Source of the DNA: an uncultured Lachnospiraceae bacterium
GTDB lineage: Bacteria; Bacillota; Clostridia; Lachnospirales; Lachnospiraceae
Assembly (NCBI GenBank): GCA_910586015.1
Contig: CAJUGJ010000014.1
Span: 32,379-96,378 of the forward strand
Reading direction: 5' to 3'
DNA length: 64,000 nt
The translations under genes and the position numbers were made by a program. Position 1 is the first letter of the stretch; the number at the start of each line of letters is the position of its first letter. The notes beneath the pieces are model-generated. The model made no database searches. It was given only the letters and a program-made list of their open reading frames with translations, and had not been told where the DNA came from. Below, piece by piece: positions 1 to 8,436 of this stretch.

Positions 1-1007
1 GAGCAATTACATTAGATCCTACCTATTTAAAGGGCAGAATGATGATCAATGTAGATTCAGAGGAAGAGGATGTTGTTTTAGTCAGTAGTGCAGGAGGTTC
101 GAGAGTATTAGCAAGTATTGATTTAGAGAGGAAACCACAAACTGGGTATATGGGAACGATTGTGCTCTCTGGCTTAAAGGGAGGACATTCTGGTGCAGAA
201 ATTAATTCGAACCGAACCAATGCTGTTTTAGCGATGGCAAGACTACTTTTTGAACTGAAACAAGAGGATTTTTCTTTGATAGAGCTATCTGGTGGAGAAA
301 AGGAAAATGCAATTCCTTCTATAAGTCAGGCTAAAATAGTTGCATCTTCTAAAGAAGATGCAGAAAAACTAAAACAGTTAATAGAAGTACTGACAAAGAC
401 ATATCAAAAAGAGTTACAGGCAGCAGAACCACAATTAAAAATAGAATTCAATTTTTCTTTCGAACAAGAACAAAAAGAATATTTAGTATTACATCCAACA
501 TCTTTTGAAAAGGTTCTATTTTTACTTCTCCAAGCTCCAAATGGAGTGCAGACGATGAGTGCAGAGATTGAAGGTTTGGTAGAAACTTCCTTAAATCTTG
601 GAATTTTTCAAATAGACGAAAAAAATGCAAAATTTCATTATTCTATTCGCAGTTCAATAGGAAGTGCAAAAGGATTTTTAGCAATGAAACTTTTATATTT
701 ATTTGAATTATTTGGAGGAAGCTGTGAGATAGGGGCACAGTATCCAGCATGGGAATATCGAAAAGATTCACCTTTGAGAGAAAAGTTTTCGCAAGTCTAT
801 ATGCAGGTATATAAAAAAGCTCCAAAGTTTTCTGCTATTCATGCTGGATTAGAATGTGGATTGATTGCAGAAAAGATTCCTCAAATGGATATTGTTTCTA
901 TAGGACCAAATTTATATGATATTCATTCTCCAAAAGAACGCTTAGAAATTCAATCTTTTCTTCGAGTATATCAGTTCTTAGAAAGATTATTAGAGGCTAT
1001 GAAATAG
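1..1007 (+). CDS. pepD: Aminoacyl-histidine dipeptidase PepD (M20 family), 5'-truncated by the window edge
   Basis: Cytosolic zinc dipeptidase that hydrolyses Xaa-His and other dipeptides. The frame is open from base 3 with TLDP and KGRMMIN before the first internal ATG at 39, so the true start lies left of the window and about 334 C-terminal residues are present. Visible family features are the INVDSEEED metal-site region, the GGHSGAEIN lid-domain junction, HAGLECGL near the C-terminus and the terminal metal-ligand histidine in IHSPKE. The N-terminal metal ligands are outside the window. The assignment is firm for M20/PepD; exact substrate preference cannot be read from sequence. It ends 143 bases before the next gene, which has its own promoter, so it is probably the last gene of its unit. 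Confidence 0.9.
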   Translation, partial: AITLDPTYLKGRMMINVDSEEEDVVLVSSAGGSRVLASIDLERKPQTGYMGTIVLSGLKGGHSGAEINSNRTNAVLAMARLLFELKQEDFSLIELSGGEKENAIPSISQAKIVASSKEDAEKLKQLIEVLTKTYQKELQAAEPQLKIEFNFSFEQEQKEYLVLHPTSFEKVLFLLLQAPNGVQTMSAEIEGLVETSLNLGIFQIDEKNAKFHYSIRSSIGSAKGFLAMKLLYLFELFGGSCEIGAQYPAWEYRKDSPLREKFSQVYMQVYKKAPKFSAIHAGLECGLIAEKIPQMDIVSIGPNLYDIHSPKERLEIQSFLRVYQFLERLLEAMK

Positions 1008-1049
1008 AACGTGTTCAAATATTCTTAATAATTGAAAGAGAAAATTAAC

Positions 1050-1078
1050 TTTACATTTCTGCCCAATAAGGGTATTAT
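1050..1078 (+). promoter_or_regulatory. Sigma-A promoter for the LCP gene pair
   Basis: TTTACA (1050-1055), a 17-base spacer and TATTAT (1073-1078). The predicted start of transcription is near 1085, about 65 bases before the first LCP start codon. Confidence 0.6.
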
Positions 1079-1120
1079 GGTTCAAGGCATTGTCTGAAAC
1101 AGAGTATGTCCTGAACCATA
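1076..1120. promoter_or_regulatory. Long inverted repeat overlapping the -10 box; candidate operator or leader hairpin
   Basis: The arms TATGGTTCAAGGCA (1076-1089) and TGTCCTGAACCATA (1107-1120) pair at 13 of 14 positions (one G-T wobble) around a 17-base loop. The left arm overlaps the -10 box and predicted start site, which suits a dimeric repressor site. No T-run follows, so a terminator is unlikely. Confidence 0.45.
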
Positions 1121-1150
1121 GACTAAACTTGGGTGGAAAGAGGTTTTAGT

Positions 1151-2251
1151 ATGAAAAGATACAATGAAGTACAACAACCACAAAACAACAGAAAAAAGAA
1201 AAAGCGTTTTAGTAAAGCATTACGCAATATGCTATTATTGTGTTTAAGCTTTTTAATAATTTTAATAGGACTTTTAGTTAGTAAGCCAGGAAGAAGATTG
1301 ATCTATGGATGGATGGCAAATTATATTTCAGGTGCAGTAAATACAGGTAAAGATCTTGATGGAGATGGAATTGTTGACATGACCTTCGAAGGATTAACGC
1401 ATGATGTAAATCCGGATGCGAGAAAAGAAGACTATGTTACAAATATTTTGTTGATGGGAATTGAATCAATCAATGGAGGAAATCGAACAGATTCTATGAT
1501 GATTGCTTCCATTAATACAAAAGATAAGACAATAAAGTTAACTTCTCTAATGAGAGATATGTATGTAGATATTCCAGGATATAAGGGAAGTAAATTAAAT
1601 GCTGCCTATTCAAAGGGCGGAGCACAAATGTTAGTGGATACGATTGAAAAAAATTTTAAAATCCATATTGATGCCTATGCTTCAGTTGGATTTGATTCAT
1701 TGGAAAAAATTGTAGACTTATTAGGTGGTGTAGAAATTGAACTTGGAAAAAAAGAAGCAGAATATCTTAGAAAAACAAATTATATTTCAAAACCACAATA
1801 TCGTAATGTAAAAGAAGGTTTACAGACTTTAAATGGAAATCAAGTAGTGGGATATTGTCGTGTTCGTAAAGTAGAAACCCTTGAGGGTGCAAACTCAGAT
1901 TATGGTAGAACGTTACGTCAAAGAAAAGTCTTAAAAGCTATTTTTGAAAAATATAAAACTCAAAACGTTGTAAAGTTAGTTTCAATTATGAATCAATGTT
2001 TAGGTTATGTAGATACCAATTTAACTTCTGCACAGATTAGAAAAGCACTAGAAGATGTTATAGAAAATGGAATTATGACAATGGAAAGTGAGCGAATTCC
2101 AGTAAATGGTGCATTTACAGAACAAAAAAATTACAAAGGTGCAGGTTGGGTTTTAGTACCAGATTTAGAAAAAAATGTTCAAGCAATGTATGAATTTATT
2201 TATTTAGATGGAAAAGAAGAAACAACACAAGAAACTTCATCACCAAAATAA
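1151..2251 (+). CDS. LytR-CpsA-Psr (LCP) family cell-wall polymer ligase
   Basis: Membrane-anchored LCP phosphotransferase; the family transfers undecaprenyl-linked glycopolymers such as teichoic acid or capsule onto peptidoglycan. The ATG at 1151 is preferred over the in-frame GTG at 1133 because AAAGAGG lies 7 bases before it. A basic N-terminus (RKKKKRF) leads into one transmembrane helix at about residues 27-47, then an extracytoplasmic LCP domain from about 95. Conserved pieces are NILLMGIE, NRTDSM, LTSLMRDMYVDIP, the KLNAAYSKGG segment and the arginine-rich DYGRTLRQRK that contacts the pyrophosphate lipid. Length (366 residues) is normal. A second LCP gene follows after 23 bases, so the two are probably co-transcribed. 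Confidence 0.9.
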   Translation: MKRYNEVQQPQNNRKKKKRFSKALRNMLLLCLSFLIILIGLLVSKPGRRLIYGWMANYISGAVNTGKDLDGDGIVDMTFEGLTHDVNPDARKEDYVTNILLMGIESINGGNRTDSMMIASINTKDKTIKLTSLMRDMYVDIPGYKGSKLNAAYSKGGAQMLVDTIEKNFKIHIDAYASVGFDSLEKIVDLLGGVEIELGKKEAEYLRKTNYISKPQYRNVKEGLQTLNGNQVVGYCRVRKVETLEGANSDYGRTLRQRKVLKAIFEKYKTQNVVKLVSIMNQCLGYVDTNLTSAQIRKALEDVIENGIMTMESERIPVNGAFTEQKNYKGAGWVLVPDLEKNVQAMYEFIYLDGKEETTQETSSPK

Positions 2252-2274
2252 AAAAATAAGAAGAGAGGAAGGAT

Positions 2275-3957
2275 ATGGAGCGGGAAAATCAAAGAGAAAG
2301 TGAAGAATTTGATCCATCGCAAAGTGAAGAATTTCTTCAAAACTTAGAAAAGGCTTTTGAAACGGAATCAGAAGAGTCAAACCCAATTACAATTGAAGAA
2401 CCAAAAACAGTCTGGATTGAGATCAAAGAAGATATACCGCAAAAGTCAGAGCCTTCTGATGAATCAAAAGAGGATAAATTAAAAGAAAAACAAGAGGAAG
2501 AAAAAATTCCGTTAGGAGATGGACTATTTCCAATTGAAGAAGAGTTTCGAGTGGATTTATCAGGAATAGAGGATTTAGAGGAAGAAGATTCTTTATCGGA
2601 AACAGAAGAGTTTCCACCCGTTTCCGAATTGCATCGAAAACAAAGGGAATTTAATAATATTATTATTAAGCGTCCAAATGTGAATTCTTCACAGGAAAAT
2701 AATATTATTATCAAATATATAAATTCGGATCCTTTAGAGGAAAATGAAGAAGAGGAAGAAGATAAAGAGGAAGAAGAGATCTTACAAGAGATCACAGAGT
2801 CATTAGCTGAAACAGCAAGTTCTGAGTTAGAACCACCTCTAAAAGATTCTTCCTCAGAGGAGGAAACAACACCAAAGAAGAAATTGCCTAAATTTATAGT
2901 TCCTCTAATGGCAGTAGCAGGTAGTATATTGTTACTGTGTATTTTTTTGTTTGGGACAAAATCAGGACAGCATCTGATGATTTCCTTTGCAGCAAAATAT
3001 GCGGAAAGTCGTATGAATTATGATGATGGTAGCAATCATGAAATACAAAAAGTTGAAGATGATGTAGATATTACAGAAGAAGAACTGGAAAATAATCCTG
3101 ATATTACAATTATTCCAGAAGATCAAATTCAATTAGGAGCTAATGAAGGCGAGATTAGGCAAGAAGATGAGGTAATCAATATTCTTTTGTTAGGAGAAGA
3201 GGCTATTGGTTCTGGTTCGGCAAGAGGACGTACGGATTTAATTATAGTTGCTACTATGAATACAAAAGAAAAAAGTTTTAAACTTACATCATTGATGCGG
3301 GATCTTTTAGTGGAAATTCCAAATCATCCAGATAATAAACTCAATGCTGCCTATCAGATTGGAGGAATCCCTCTATTATATGAAACGATTGAACATAATT
3401 TTGATCTGAAAATAGATGGTTATTGTTTAGTTGGCTTTGATGATTTTGAATCTATTATTGATCTGTTAGGAGGAATTGATATTTCCTTAACTTCAGCAGA
3501 GGCAAATTATTTAAGAAAAACAAATTATATTTCTAATCCAAGTAACCGCAATGTAAAAGAAGGAATTAACCACATGAACGGAAATCAGGCACTTGGATAT
3601 TGTAGAATTCGTTATGTAGGTACAAAAACAGAAATAAATGATTTTGGAAGAACACAAAGACACAGAATTGTTTTAAATACAATTTTTGAGAAAGTGAAAT
3701 CTTTAAGTTATATGGCTATGTTTCGTTTAGTAAACGATTGTCTACCACTCATAACAACAGATATGAAAAGTAGTCAAATTACAGATTATGTAGAACAGGC
3801 ATTACAGATTGGTTTAACTGAAGTAGAAAATTACCGTATACCAGTAGAAGGCACATATGAAGAAGGTTATGTACGAAGAATGGCAGTATTAATTCCAAAT
3901 ATTCCAAAAAATGTAGAGCTTTTACATGAATTTATTTTTGGCAAGGAGGAAGATTAA
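2275..3957 (+). CDS. LCP family protein with a ~200-residue acidic cytoplasmic N-terminal region
   Basis: A second LCP-type ligase, paralogous to its neighbour: it shares the LTSLMRDLLVEIP, KLNAAYQIGG, YLRKTNYIS and FGRTQRHR segments. The difference is an N-terminal tail of about 200 residues made of Glu/Ser/Asp-rich low complexity before a single transmembrane helix at about residues 207-227. That tail should be cytoplasmic; acidic tails of this kind occur in actinobacterial and clostridial LCPs, but their role is not known. The start is supported by AGAGAGGA upstream. The catalytic domain looks intact. It could be specialised for a different polymer from the upstream copy. Confidence 0.85.
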   Translation: MERENQRESEEFDPSQSEEFLQNLEKAFETESEESNPITIEEPKTVWIEIKEDIPQKSEPSDESKEDKLKEKQEEEKIPLGDGLFPIEEEFRVDLSGIEDLEEEDSLSETEEFPPVSELHRKQREFNNIIIKRPNVNSSQENNIIIKYINSDPLEENEEEEEDKEEEEILQEITESLAETASSELEPPLKDSSSEEETTPKKKLPKFIVPLMAVAGSILLLCIFLFGTKSGQHLMISFAAKYAESRMNYDDGSNHEIQKVEDDVDITEEELENNPDITIIPEDQIQLGANEGEIRQEDEVINILLLGEEAIGSGSARGRTDLIIVATMNTKEKSFKLTSLMRDLLVEIPNHPDNKLNAAYQIGGIPLLYETIEHNFDLKIDGYCLVGFDDFESIIDLLGGIDISLTSAEANYLRKTNYISNPSNRNVKEGINHMNGNQALGYCRIRYVGTKTEINDFGRTQRHRIVLNTIFEKVKSLSYMAMFRLVNDCLPLITTDMKSSQITDYVEQALQIGLTEVENYRIPVEGTYEEGYVRRMAVLIPNIPKNVELLHEFIFGKEED

Positions 3958-4009
3958 AGAAAATACGAAAGTTGAAAGAAAGAGAAGGATGACAGGGGGG
4001 TTTTAGAGA

Positions 4010-4813
4010 ATGGAAATTCAAATGTGGAGGGAGATTTTAGAGCCATATATACTTGCTGTAGAGGAGATGAAAATAAAATTTAATCATGTAATCAAAGCAT
4101 ATAGAGAAGCAGGCATGTATTCTCCAATTGAGCAAGTAACAGGCAGAGTTAAAAAAATTTCAAGTATTTTAGAAAAAGCACAAAAAAAACACATTAAATT
4201 TGAAGAGATTGAAAATAGATTAGAAGATATTGCAGGAATTCGGATTATCTGTCAGTTTGTAGAGGATATTTATAAAGTGGCAGAATTAATTCGAAGACGC
4301 TGCGATATGAAGGTACTTAGTGAGAAAGATTATATTAAAAATCAAAAGGAAAGTGGATATCGAAGTTACCATATGATTGTAGAGTATCGGGTAGAAACTC
4401 TAAATGGAACAAAGTGTATTCATGCAGAAATTCAAATTCGTACTTTAGCAATGAATTTTTGGGCAACCATTGAACATTCACTACAATATAAATATAAACA
4501 CAATATGCCATCTAACTTAACAAATCGTCTTCATGCGGCAGCAGAAGCCATTATTATTTTAGATCAGGAAATGTCTTCTGTTCGCAATGAAATCATGGAT
4601 GCTCAAAATTCATTTAATATTAAGGCAAATATGGTTGCAGATATTTTAATTAGTATCCAAAATTTATATAAAGTTGCAAACAAACGAGAAGTAGTAAAAA
4701 TTCAGGATGAATTTTTTAAGGTCTACGAAAGCGAAGATTTAGAAGCACTGGAACGTTTTCATAAAGAGTTAGATATTATTGCAGAAGGATATCGTGCACA
4801 AAGTCTGCAATAA
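4010..4813 (+). CDS. relQ: Small alarmone synthetase, RelQ/YjbM-type GTP pyrophosphokinase
   Basis: Single-domain (p)ppGpp synthetase that transfers pyrophosphate from ATP to GTP or GDP in the stringent response. At 267 residues it has only the synthetase domain and no hydrolase, TGS or ACT regions, as expected for a SAS1/RelQ protein. Diagnostic segments are PIEQVTGRVKKISSILEK, DIAGIRIICQFVEDIY, KESGYRSYHMIVEY and HAEIQIRTLAMNFWATIEH. A GGGGGG-containing ribosome site precedes the ATG at 4010; an in-frame ATG at 4022 is possible. It sits 24 bases before the methyltransferase gene, probably in one transcript. Confidence 0.9.
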   Translation: MEIQMWREILEPYILAVEEMKIKFNHVIKAYREAGMYSPIEQVTGRVKKISSILEKAQKKHIKFEEIENRLEDIAGIRIICQFVEDIYKVAELIRRRCDMKVLSEKDYIKNQKESGYRSYHMIVEYRVETLNGTKCIHAEIQIRTLAMNFWATIEHSLQYKYKHNMPSNLTNRLHAAAEAIIILDQEMSSVRNEIMDAQNSFNIKANMVADILISIQNLYKVANKREVVKIQDEFFKVYESEDLEALERFHKELDIIAEGYRAQSLQ

Positions 4814-4837
4814 AAGAAAGGATCTATAAACAGAACA

Positions 4838-6253
4838 ATGAAGTTGCCAGAAACATTTGAACATAGAATGAAAAAACAGTTGCAGGAAGAATATGAGGAA
4901 TACTTAAAAGCCTTTGAAAAACCAGAAACAAGTGGAATTCGAATTAATACTCTAAAGACGACACCAGAGGAATTTGCAAAAAAAAGCCCTTTTTCACTTC
5001 GACAGATTCCTTGGATTTCCAATGGATTTTATTACGATTCTAATGTTTCACCTGCAAAACATCCATATTATTATGCAGGACTTTATTATATTCAAGAACC
5101 AAGTGCAATGACACCTGCTAACTTGCTTTTGGTTCAGCCCGGTCACAGAGTATTAGATCTGTGTGCTGCACCGGGAGGAAAAAGTACGGAATTAGCTGCA
5201 AAATTATGCGGAGAGGGAGTTTTAGTAGCAAATGATATCAGCAGTTCCAGAGCAAAAGCGCTTTTAAAAAACTTGGAGATAGCAGGAGTAAAAAATGCTG
5301 TAGTTGTCAGTGAATCTCCCGCCAGACTCGCAGAAGTGTTCAAAGAATACTTTGACAGTATTTTAGTAGATGCTCCCTGTTCTGGAGAAGGAATGTTTCG
5401 AAAAAGTCCACAGATTATAAAAAACTGGGAACAATATGGTGTAGATTATTATTATCAACTACAAAAGGAAATTCTTCCTTTTGCAGTTTCTATGTTGCGT
5501 CCGGGTGGAAGACTACTTTATTCGACATGTACGTTCTCACCAACAGAAGATGAAGGAACAACTGGATGGTTATTATCAAAATATCCAGAACTTTCTCTTG
5601 TTTCTGTGATAACTGAACCAAGATTTGAGGGATTTTCTTTGGGAAGACCAGACTGGACTCCAGAGGATATCCGTCAAATTTTTAGAGAGAGAGGAGAAGA
5701 ACAACGCTTAGAAGATCTAACAAAAACAATTAGACTTTGGCCTCATAAACTAGAAGGAGAAGGACATTTTTTAGCTTGTTTTCAAAAAAGTAGAGAAGTG
5801 CAAAAAGAGTCTAATTTTGCACTACAAAAAGAAACATCAAAACTTACGGAAGAAACCAAAAACTTTTTAGAAACTTTAACATGTGAGATAGATTATTCTA
5901 AAATTGTAGTTCGTCAAGATAGAGTATTTTTATTGCCAAAAGACTTACCTGATCTTACAGGATTGCGGATTTTACGCAATGGATTATTATTAGGAGAACA
6001 AAAAAAAGGGCGTTTTGAGCCAAGTCAGGCACTGGCATGTGCTATAACATCAAAAGAATATAAAAATTGTTACAATCTTGCATCAAATGAAGAAGAAGTA
6101 TATCGTTATTTAAAATGTGAATCTATTGAATTAAAAAATACCTGTCAAGATGGTTTTGTTTTAATACAAACAGATGGATGGTCTTTAGGATGGGGAAAAG
6201 TAAAAAATGGAAAATTCAAAAATAAATATCTTCCTGGCTGGAGGATGATGTGA
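4838..6253 (+). CDS. RsmF/NOL1-NOP2-sun family rRNA (cytosine-5) methyltransferase
   Basis: SAM-dependent m5C methyltransferase of 471 residues, probably acting on rRNA. Motif I is VLDLCAAPGGKSTELAAKL near residue 108. The two cysteines of the m5C mechanism are present: C181 in DAPCSGEGMF (motif IV) and C231 in YSTCTFSPTEDE (motif VI). The C-terminal third, with GLRILRNGLLLGEQKKGRFEPS and SLGWGKVKNGKFKNKYLPGW, matches the RsmF-type RNA-binding extension rather than RsmB, which would carry a NusB-like N-terminus. Which cytosine is modified cannot be told. A strong terminator follows immediately. Confidence 0.88.
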   Translation: MKLPETFEHRMKKQLQEEYEEYLKAFEKPETSGIRINTLKTTPEEFAKKSPFSLRQIPWISNGFYYDSNVSPAKHPYYYAGLYYIQEPSAMTPANLLLVQPGHRVLDLCAAPGGKSTELAAKLCGEGVLVANDISSSRAKALLKNLEIAGVKNAVVVSESPARLAEVFKEYFDSILVDAPCSGEGMFRKSPQIIKNWEQYGVDYYYQLQKEILPFAVSMLRPGGRLLYSTCTFSPTEDEGTTGWLLSKYPELSLVSVITEPRFEGFSLGRPDWTPEDIRQIFRERGEEQRLEDLTKTIRLWPHKLEGEGHFLACFQKSREVQKESNFALQKETSKLTEETKNFLETLTCEIDYSKIVVRQDRVFLLPKDLPDLTGLRILRNGLLLGEQKKGRFEPSQALACAITSKEYKNCYNLASNEEEVYRYLKCESIELKNTCQDGFVLIQTDGWSLGWGKVKNGKFKNKYLPGWRMM

Positions 6254-6256
6254 TTT

Positions 6257-6314
6257 TCAAAGCAGAATATCCAAAAAGATTTCTATTATTTTGGATATTC
6301 TGCTTTGATTTTTT
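6257..6314 (+). terminator. Strong intrinsic terminator
   Basis: A perfect 20-base stem (6257-6276 with 6289-6308) around a 12-base loop, followed by TTTTTT. It ends the unit that includes the LCP, relQ and methyltransferase genes. Confidence 0.93.
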
Positions 6315-6356
6315 AGGTCAAATGTTTCTATCCTACCTATATACAAAATCGTTTAC

Positions 6357-6385
6357 TTGAAAAGTGATTTTGTTTTTTGTATAAT
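6357..6385 (+). promoter_or_regulatory. Sigma-A promoter for the rsuA unit
   Basis: TTGAAA (6357-6362), a 17-base spacer and TATAAT (6380-6385). Its position rules out the upstream in-frame TTG at 6357 as the rsuA start. Confidence 0.8.
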
Positions 6386-6416
6386 AGAATCAGTTAATAA
6401 AATCTTGGAGGGTTTA

Positions 6417-7172
6417 ATGGGTGAACGATTAAGGTTGGATAGGTATCTTTCTGAGGTATCAAAAAGAACAAGAAAAGAGGCAAAAGCACTGATCCGTGAG
6501 GGGAAAGTGACTGTAAATCAGAAAGTTATCCATATACCAGAACAAAAGATAAATTTAGAAACCGATCAGATTGCTCTCGACGGGCATTTGCTTTGTTATT
6601 GTAAGATGGAATATTATCTGTTGAATAAACCAGCGGGAATTGTTTCTGCTTCAAGAGATAAAAGAGAAAAAACAGTAGTGGATCTGATTCAAGATCGAAA
6701 AAGGGAAGATCTTTTTCCTGTAGGAAGATTAGACAAAGATACAGAAGGACTGCTTCTTATTACAAATGATGGGGTATTAGCACATCAACTATTATCACCC
6801 AAAAGACATATTGATAAAGTCTATTTTGCTAAGATAAAAGGAAAAGTCGATACAGAGGATCAAAAAAAATTTCAAGAGGGATTGACAGTAGATGAAGAAT
6901 TTACTGCTATGCCTGCAAAACTAGATATCTTACGGGTATGGCAGGAAGACAACGATTTTTATTCAGAAATTCATCTTACAATTCGAGAGGGAAAATTTCA
7001 TCAAGTAAAGAGGATGTTTTTGGCAGTAGGGAAAGAAGTTTTATATTTAAAACGAATTGCAATGGGATCTATCTGTCTGCCAGAAACGTTAAAGTTGGGA
7101 AGTTATCGGGCACTGACAGAACAAGAGATAGAACAATTAAAAGAAGAAGTTTCTAAGAAAGGAAAAGAATAG
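6417..7172 (+). CDS. rsuA: RsuA-family pseudouridine synthase
   Basis: Isomerises uridine to pseudouridine in 16S rRNA (family target U516 in E. coli numbering). The ATG at 6417 follows TTGGAGGG with good spacing; the longer frame would begin inside the promoter. Residues 1-60 form an S4 RNA-binding domain (LDRYLSEVSKRTRKEAKALI). The catalytic motif GRLDKDTEGLLLITNDG places the active aspartate at D106, and the downstream GKFHQVKRMF motif is present. Its 251 residues fit the family. The HAD gene begins 3 bases after its stop, so the two are co-transcribed. Confidence 0.9.
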   Translation: MGERLRLDRYLSEVSKRTRKEAKALIREGKVTVNQKVIHIPEQKINLETDQIALDGHLLCYCKMEYYLLNKPAGIVSASRDKREKTVVDLIQDRKREDLFPVGRLDKDTEGLLLITNDGVLAHQLLSPKRHIDKVYFAKIKGKVDTEDQKKFQEGLTVDEEFTAMPAKLDILRVWQEDNDFYSEIHLTIREGKFHQVKRMFLAVGKEVLYLKRIAMGSICLPETLKLGSYRALTEQEIEQLKEEVSKKGKE

Positions 7173-7174
7173 AT

Positions 7175-7819
7175 ATGTTTGATCAAATTGATGCAGTGCT
7201 ATTTGACTTAGATGGAACTCTAATCGATTCTATGTGGATGTGGGAATCTATAGATATTGAATATCTTAAAAGATTTGGGCTAACTTGTCCGAAAGATTTA
7301 CAGCCTTCTATTGAGGGAATGAGTTTTTCGGAAACAGCCATTTATTTTAAAGAGCGGTTTCATATTTCTGATCCAATTGAAAAAATAAAAAGAGATTGGA
7401 ATGAGATGGCGTATGAAAAGTATAAGTATGAAGTCCCTTTAAAAAAGGGAGCATTAGAGTTGCTTCATAAATTAAAAGAAAAAAAGATAAAGATGGGAAT
7501 TGCAACGAGTAACTCGGTTACGCTTGTTAAAATGGTGTTGGAGCAATTAAAGGTTCGCTCCTTTTTTGATGCAGTTCATACTTCTTGTGAAGTACCAAAA
7601 GGGAAACCTTCTCCAGATATCTATTTGTTTGTTGCGGATAAATTAAATGTAATACCACAAAAATGTCTTGTTTTTGAAGATATTGTATCAGGAATTTTAG
7701 CTGGAAAGAGTGCAGGAATGAAGACATGTGCAGTTTATGATAAATATTCCGAATCACAAGAACAACAAAAACGACAGTTAGCAGATTTTTATATACCAGA
7801 TTTTACAGTTTTATTGTAA
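7175..7819 (+). CDS. HAD-superfamily phosphatase (beta-phosphoglucomutase-like subfamily)
   Basis: A 214-residue HAD hydrolase. Motif I is LFDLDGTLIDS with nucleophile and acid aspartates near residues 11 and 13. Motif II is GIATSNS, motif III the lysine in KGKPSPDIYL, and motif IV VFEDIVSGILAGKSAG. The helical cap between motifs I and II puts it with the PGMB/phosphatase subfamily. Substrate is not readable; sugar phosphates or nucleotides are the usual candidates. It lies directly behind rsuA. Confidence 0.85.
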   Translation: MFDQIDAVLFDLDGTLIDSMWMWESIDIEYLKRFGLTCPKDLQPSIEGMSFSETAIYFKERFHISDPIEKIKRDWNEMAYEKYKYEVPLKKGALELLHKLKEKKIKMGIATSNSVTLVKMVLEQLKVRSFFDAVHTSCEVPKGKPSPDIYLFVADKLNVIPQKCLVFEDIVSGILAGKSAGMKTCAVYDKYSESQEQQKRQLADFYIPDFTVLL

Positions 7820-7851
7820 TAAAAATAAGAGAAAGGAGAACAAAATCAATC

Positions 7852-8427
7852 ATGGCACGAAAACAAAAGCTAAAAAAGGGCGAGTATGGATATATTGATT
7901 TTAAACGAAGAACACAGCCTTTAATGGTTTTGTTCTATATTTTGATTGGACTTGGGATATTCGGACTTGGACTTTTATTAAATAAATTTGAAAAAGCAAA
8001 TTTATTTACAATTATATCGTTTCTTTTTGTACTTCCTGCTGCCAAGAAATTAGTCAATTTTATTGTTTTTGCTCCATTTCGTACAATTCCACTACAACTA
8101 AAACAGAAAGTAGATACGATGAAACAAAAAGAAGACACCATCTTTTATGATGCGGTATTTACCTCACCAGAAAAGATCATGTTTCTTTCTGTAATCTGTG
8201 TTGCAGGAAATGAAGTGATTGGATTGTTGGGAAGAAAAAAAGATTCTCTTGATATAATAGAGAAATATTTAAAAGAATCAATTAAGAAGCGTGGATGGGC
8301 ATATAAAATAACAATCGTTTCACAGGAAAAAGAATTTTTTAAAAAATTGCAGTCAGCAGATCGAAAATTAATTCGAGAGGAAAAAGAGGAATTACTTGAC
8401 TATTTGACTTCTCTTTTAGTAGAATAG
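7852..8427 (+). CDS. Conserved hypothetical protein with two membrane helices
   Basis: 191 residues, function unknown to me. Two hydrophobic helices lie at about residues 24-44 (LMVLFYILIGLGIFGLGLLL) and 51-70, leaving a basic N-terminus and a C-terminal soluble domain of about 110 residues, probably cytoplasmic. The soluble part contains MFLSVICVAGNEVIGLLG and has no catalytic motif I recognise. A GAAAGGAG site precedes the ATG. It sits between the HAD gene and an rluA-type gene with short gaps, so it is probably part of the same operon. Confidence 0.7.
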   Translation: MARKQKLKKGEYGYIDFKRRTQPLMVLFYILIGLGIFGLGLLLNKFEKANLFTIISFLFVLPAAKKLVNFIVFAPFRTIPLQLKQKVDTMKQKEDTIFYDAVFTSPEKIMFLSVICVAGNEVIGLLGRKKDSLDIIEKYLKESIKKRGWAYKITIVSQEKEFFKKLQSADRKLIREEKEELLDYLTSLLVE

Positions 8428-8436
8428 GAGATTAAA

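Noticed and set aside
2337..2795. 152-aa serine-rich minus-strand ORF
   Set aside because: It is the antisense of the Glu/Asp-rich tail of the second LCP gene; the composition is a direct consequence of the complementary codons.
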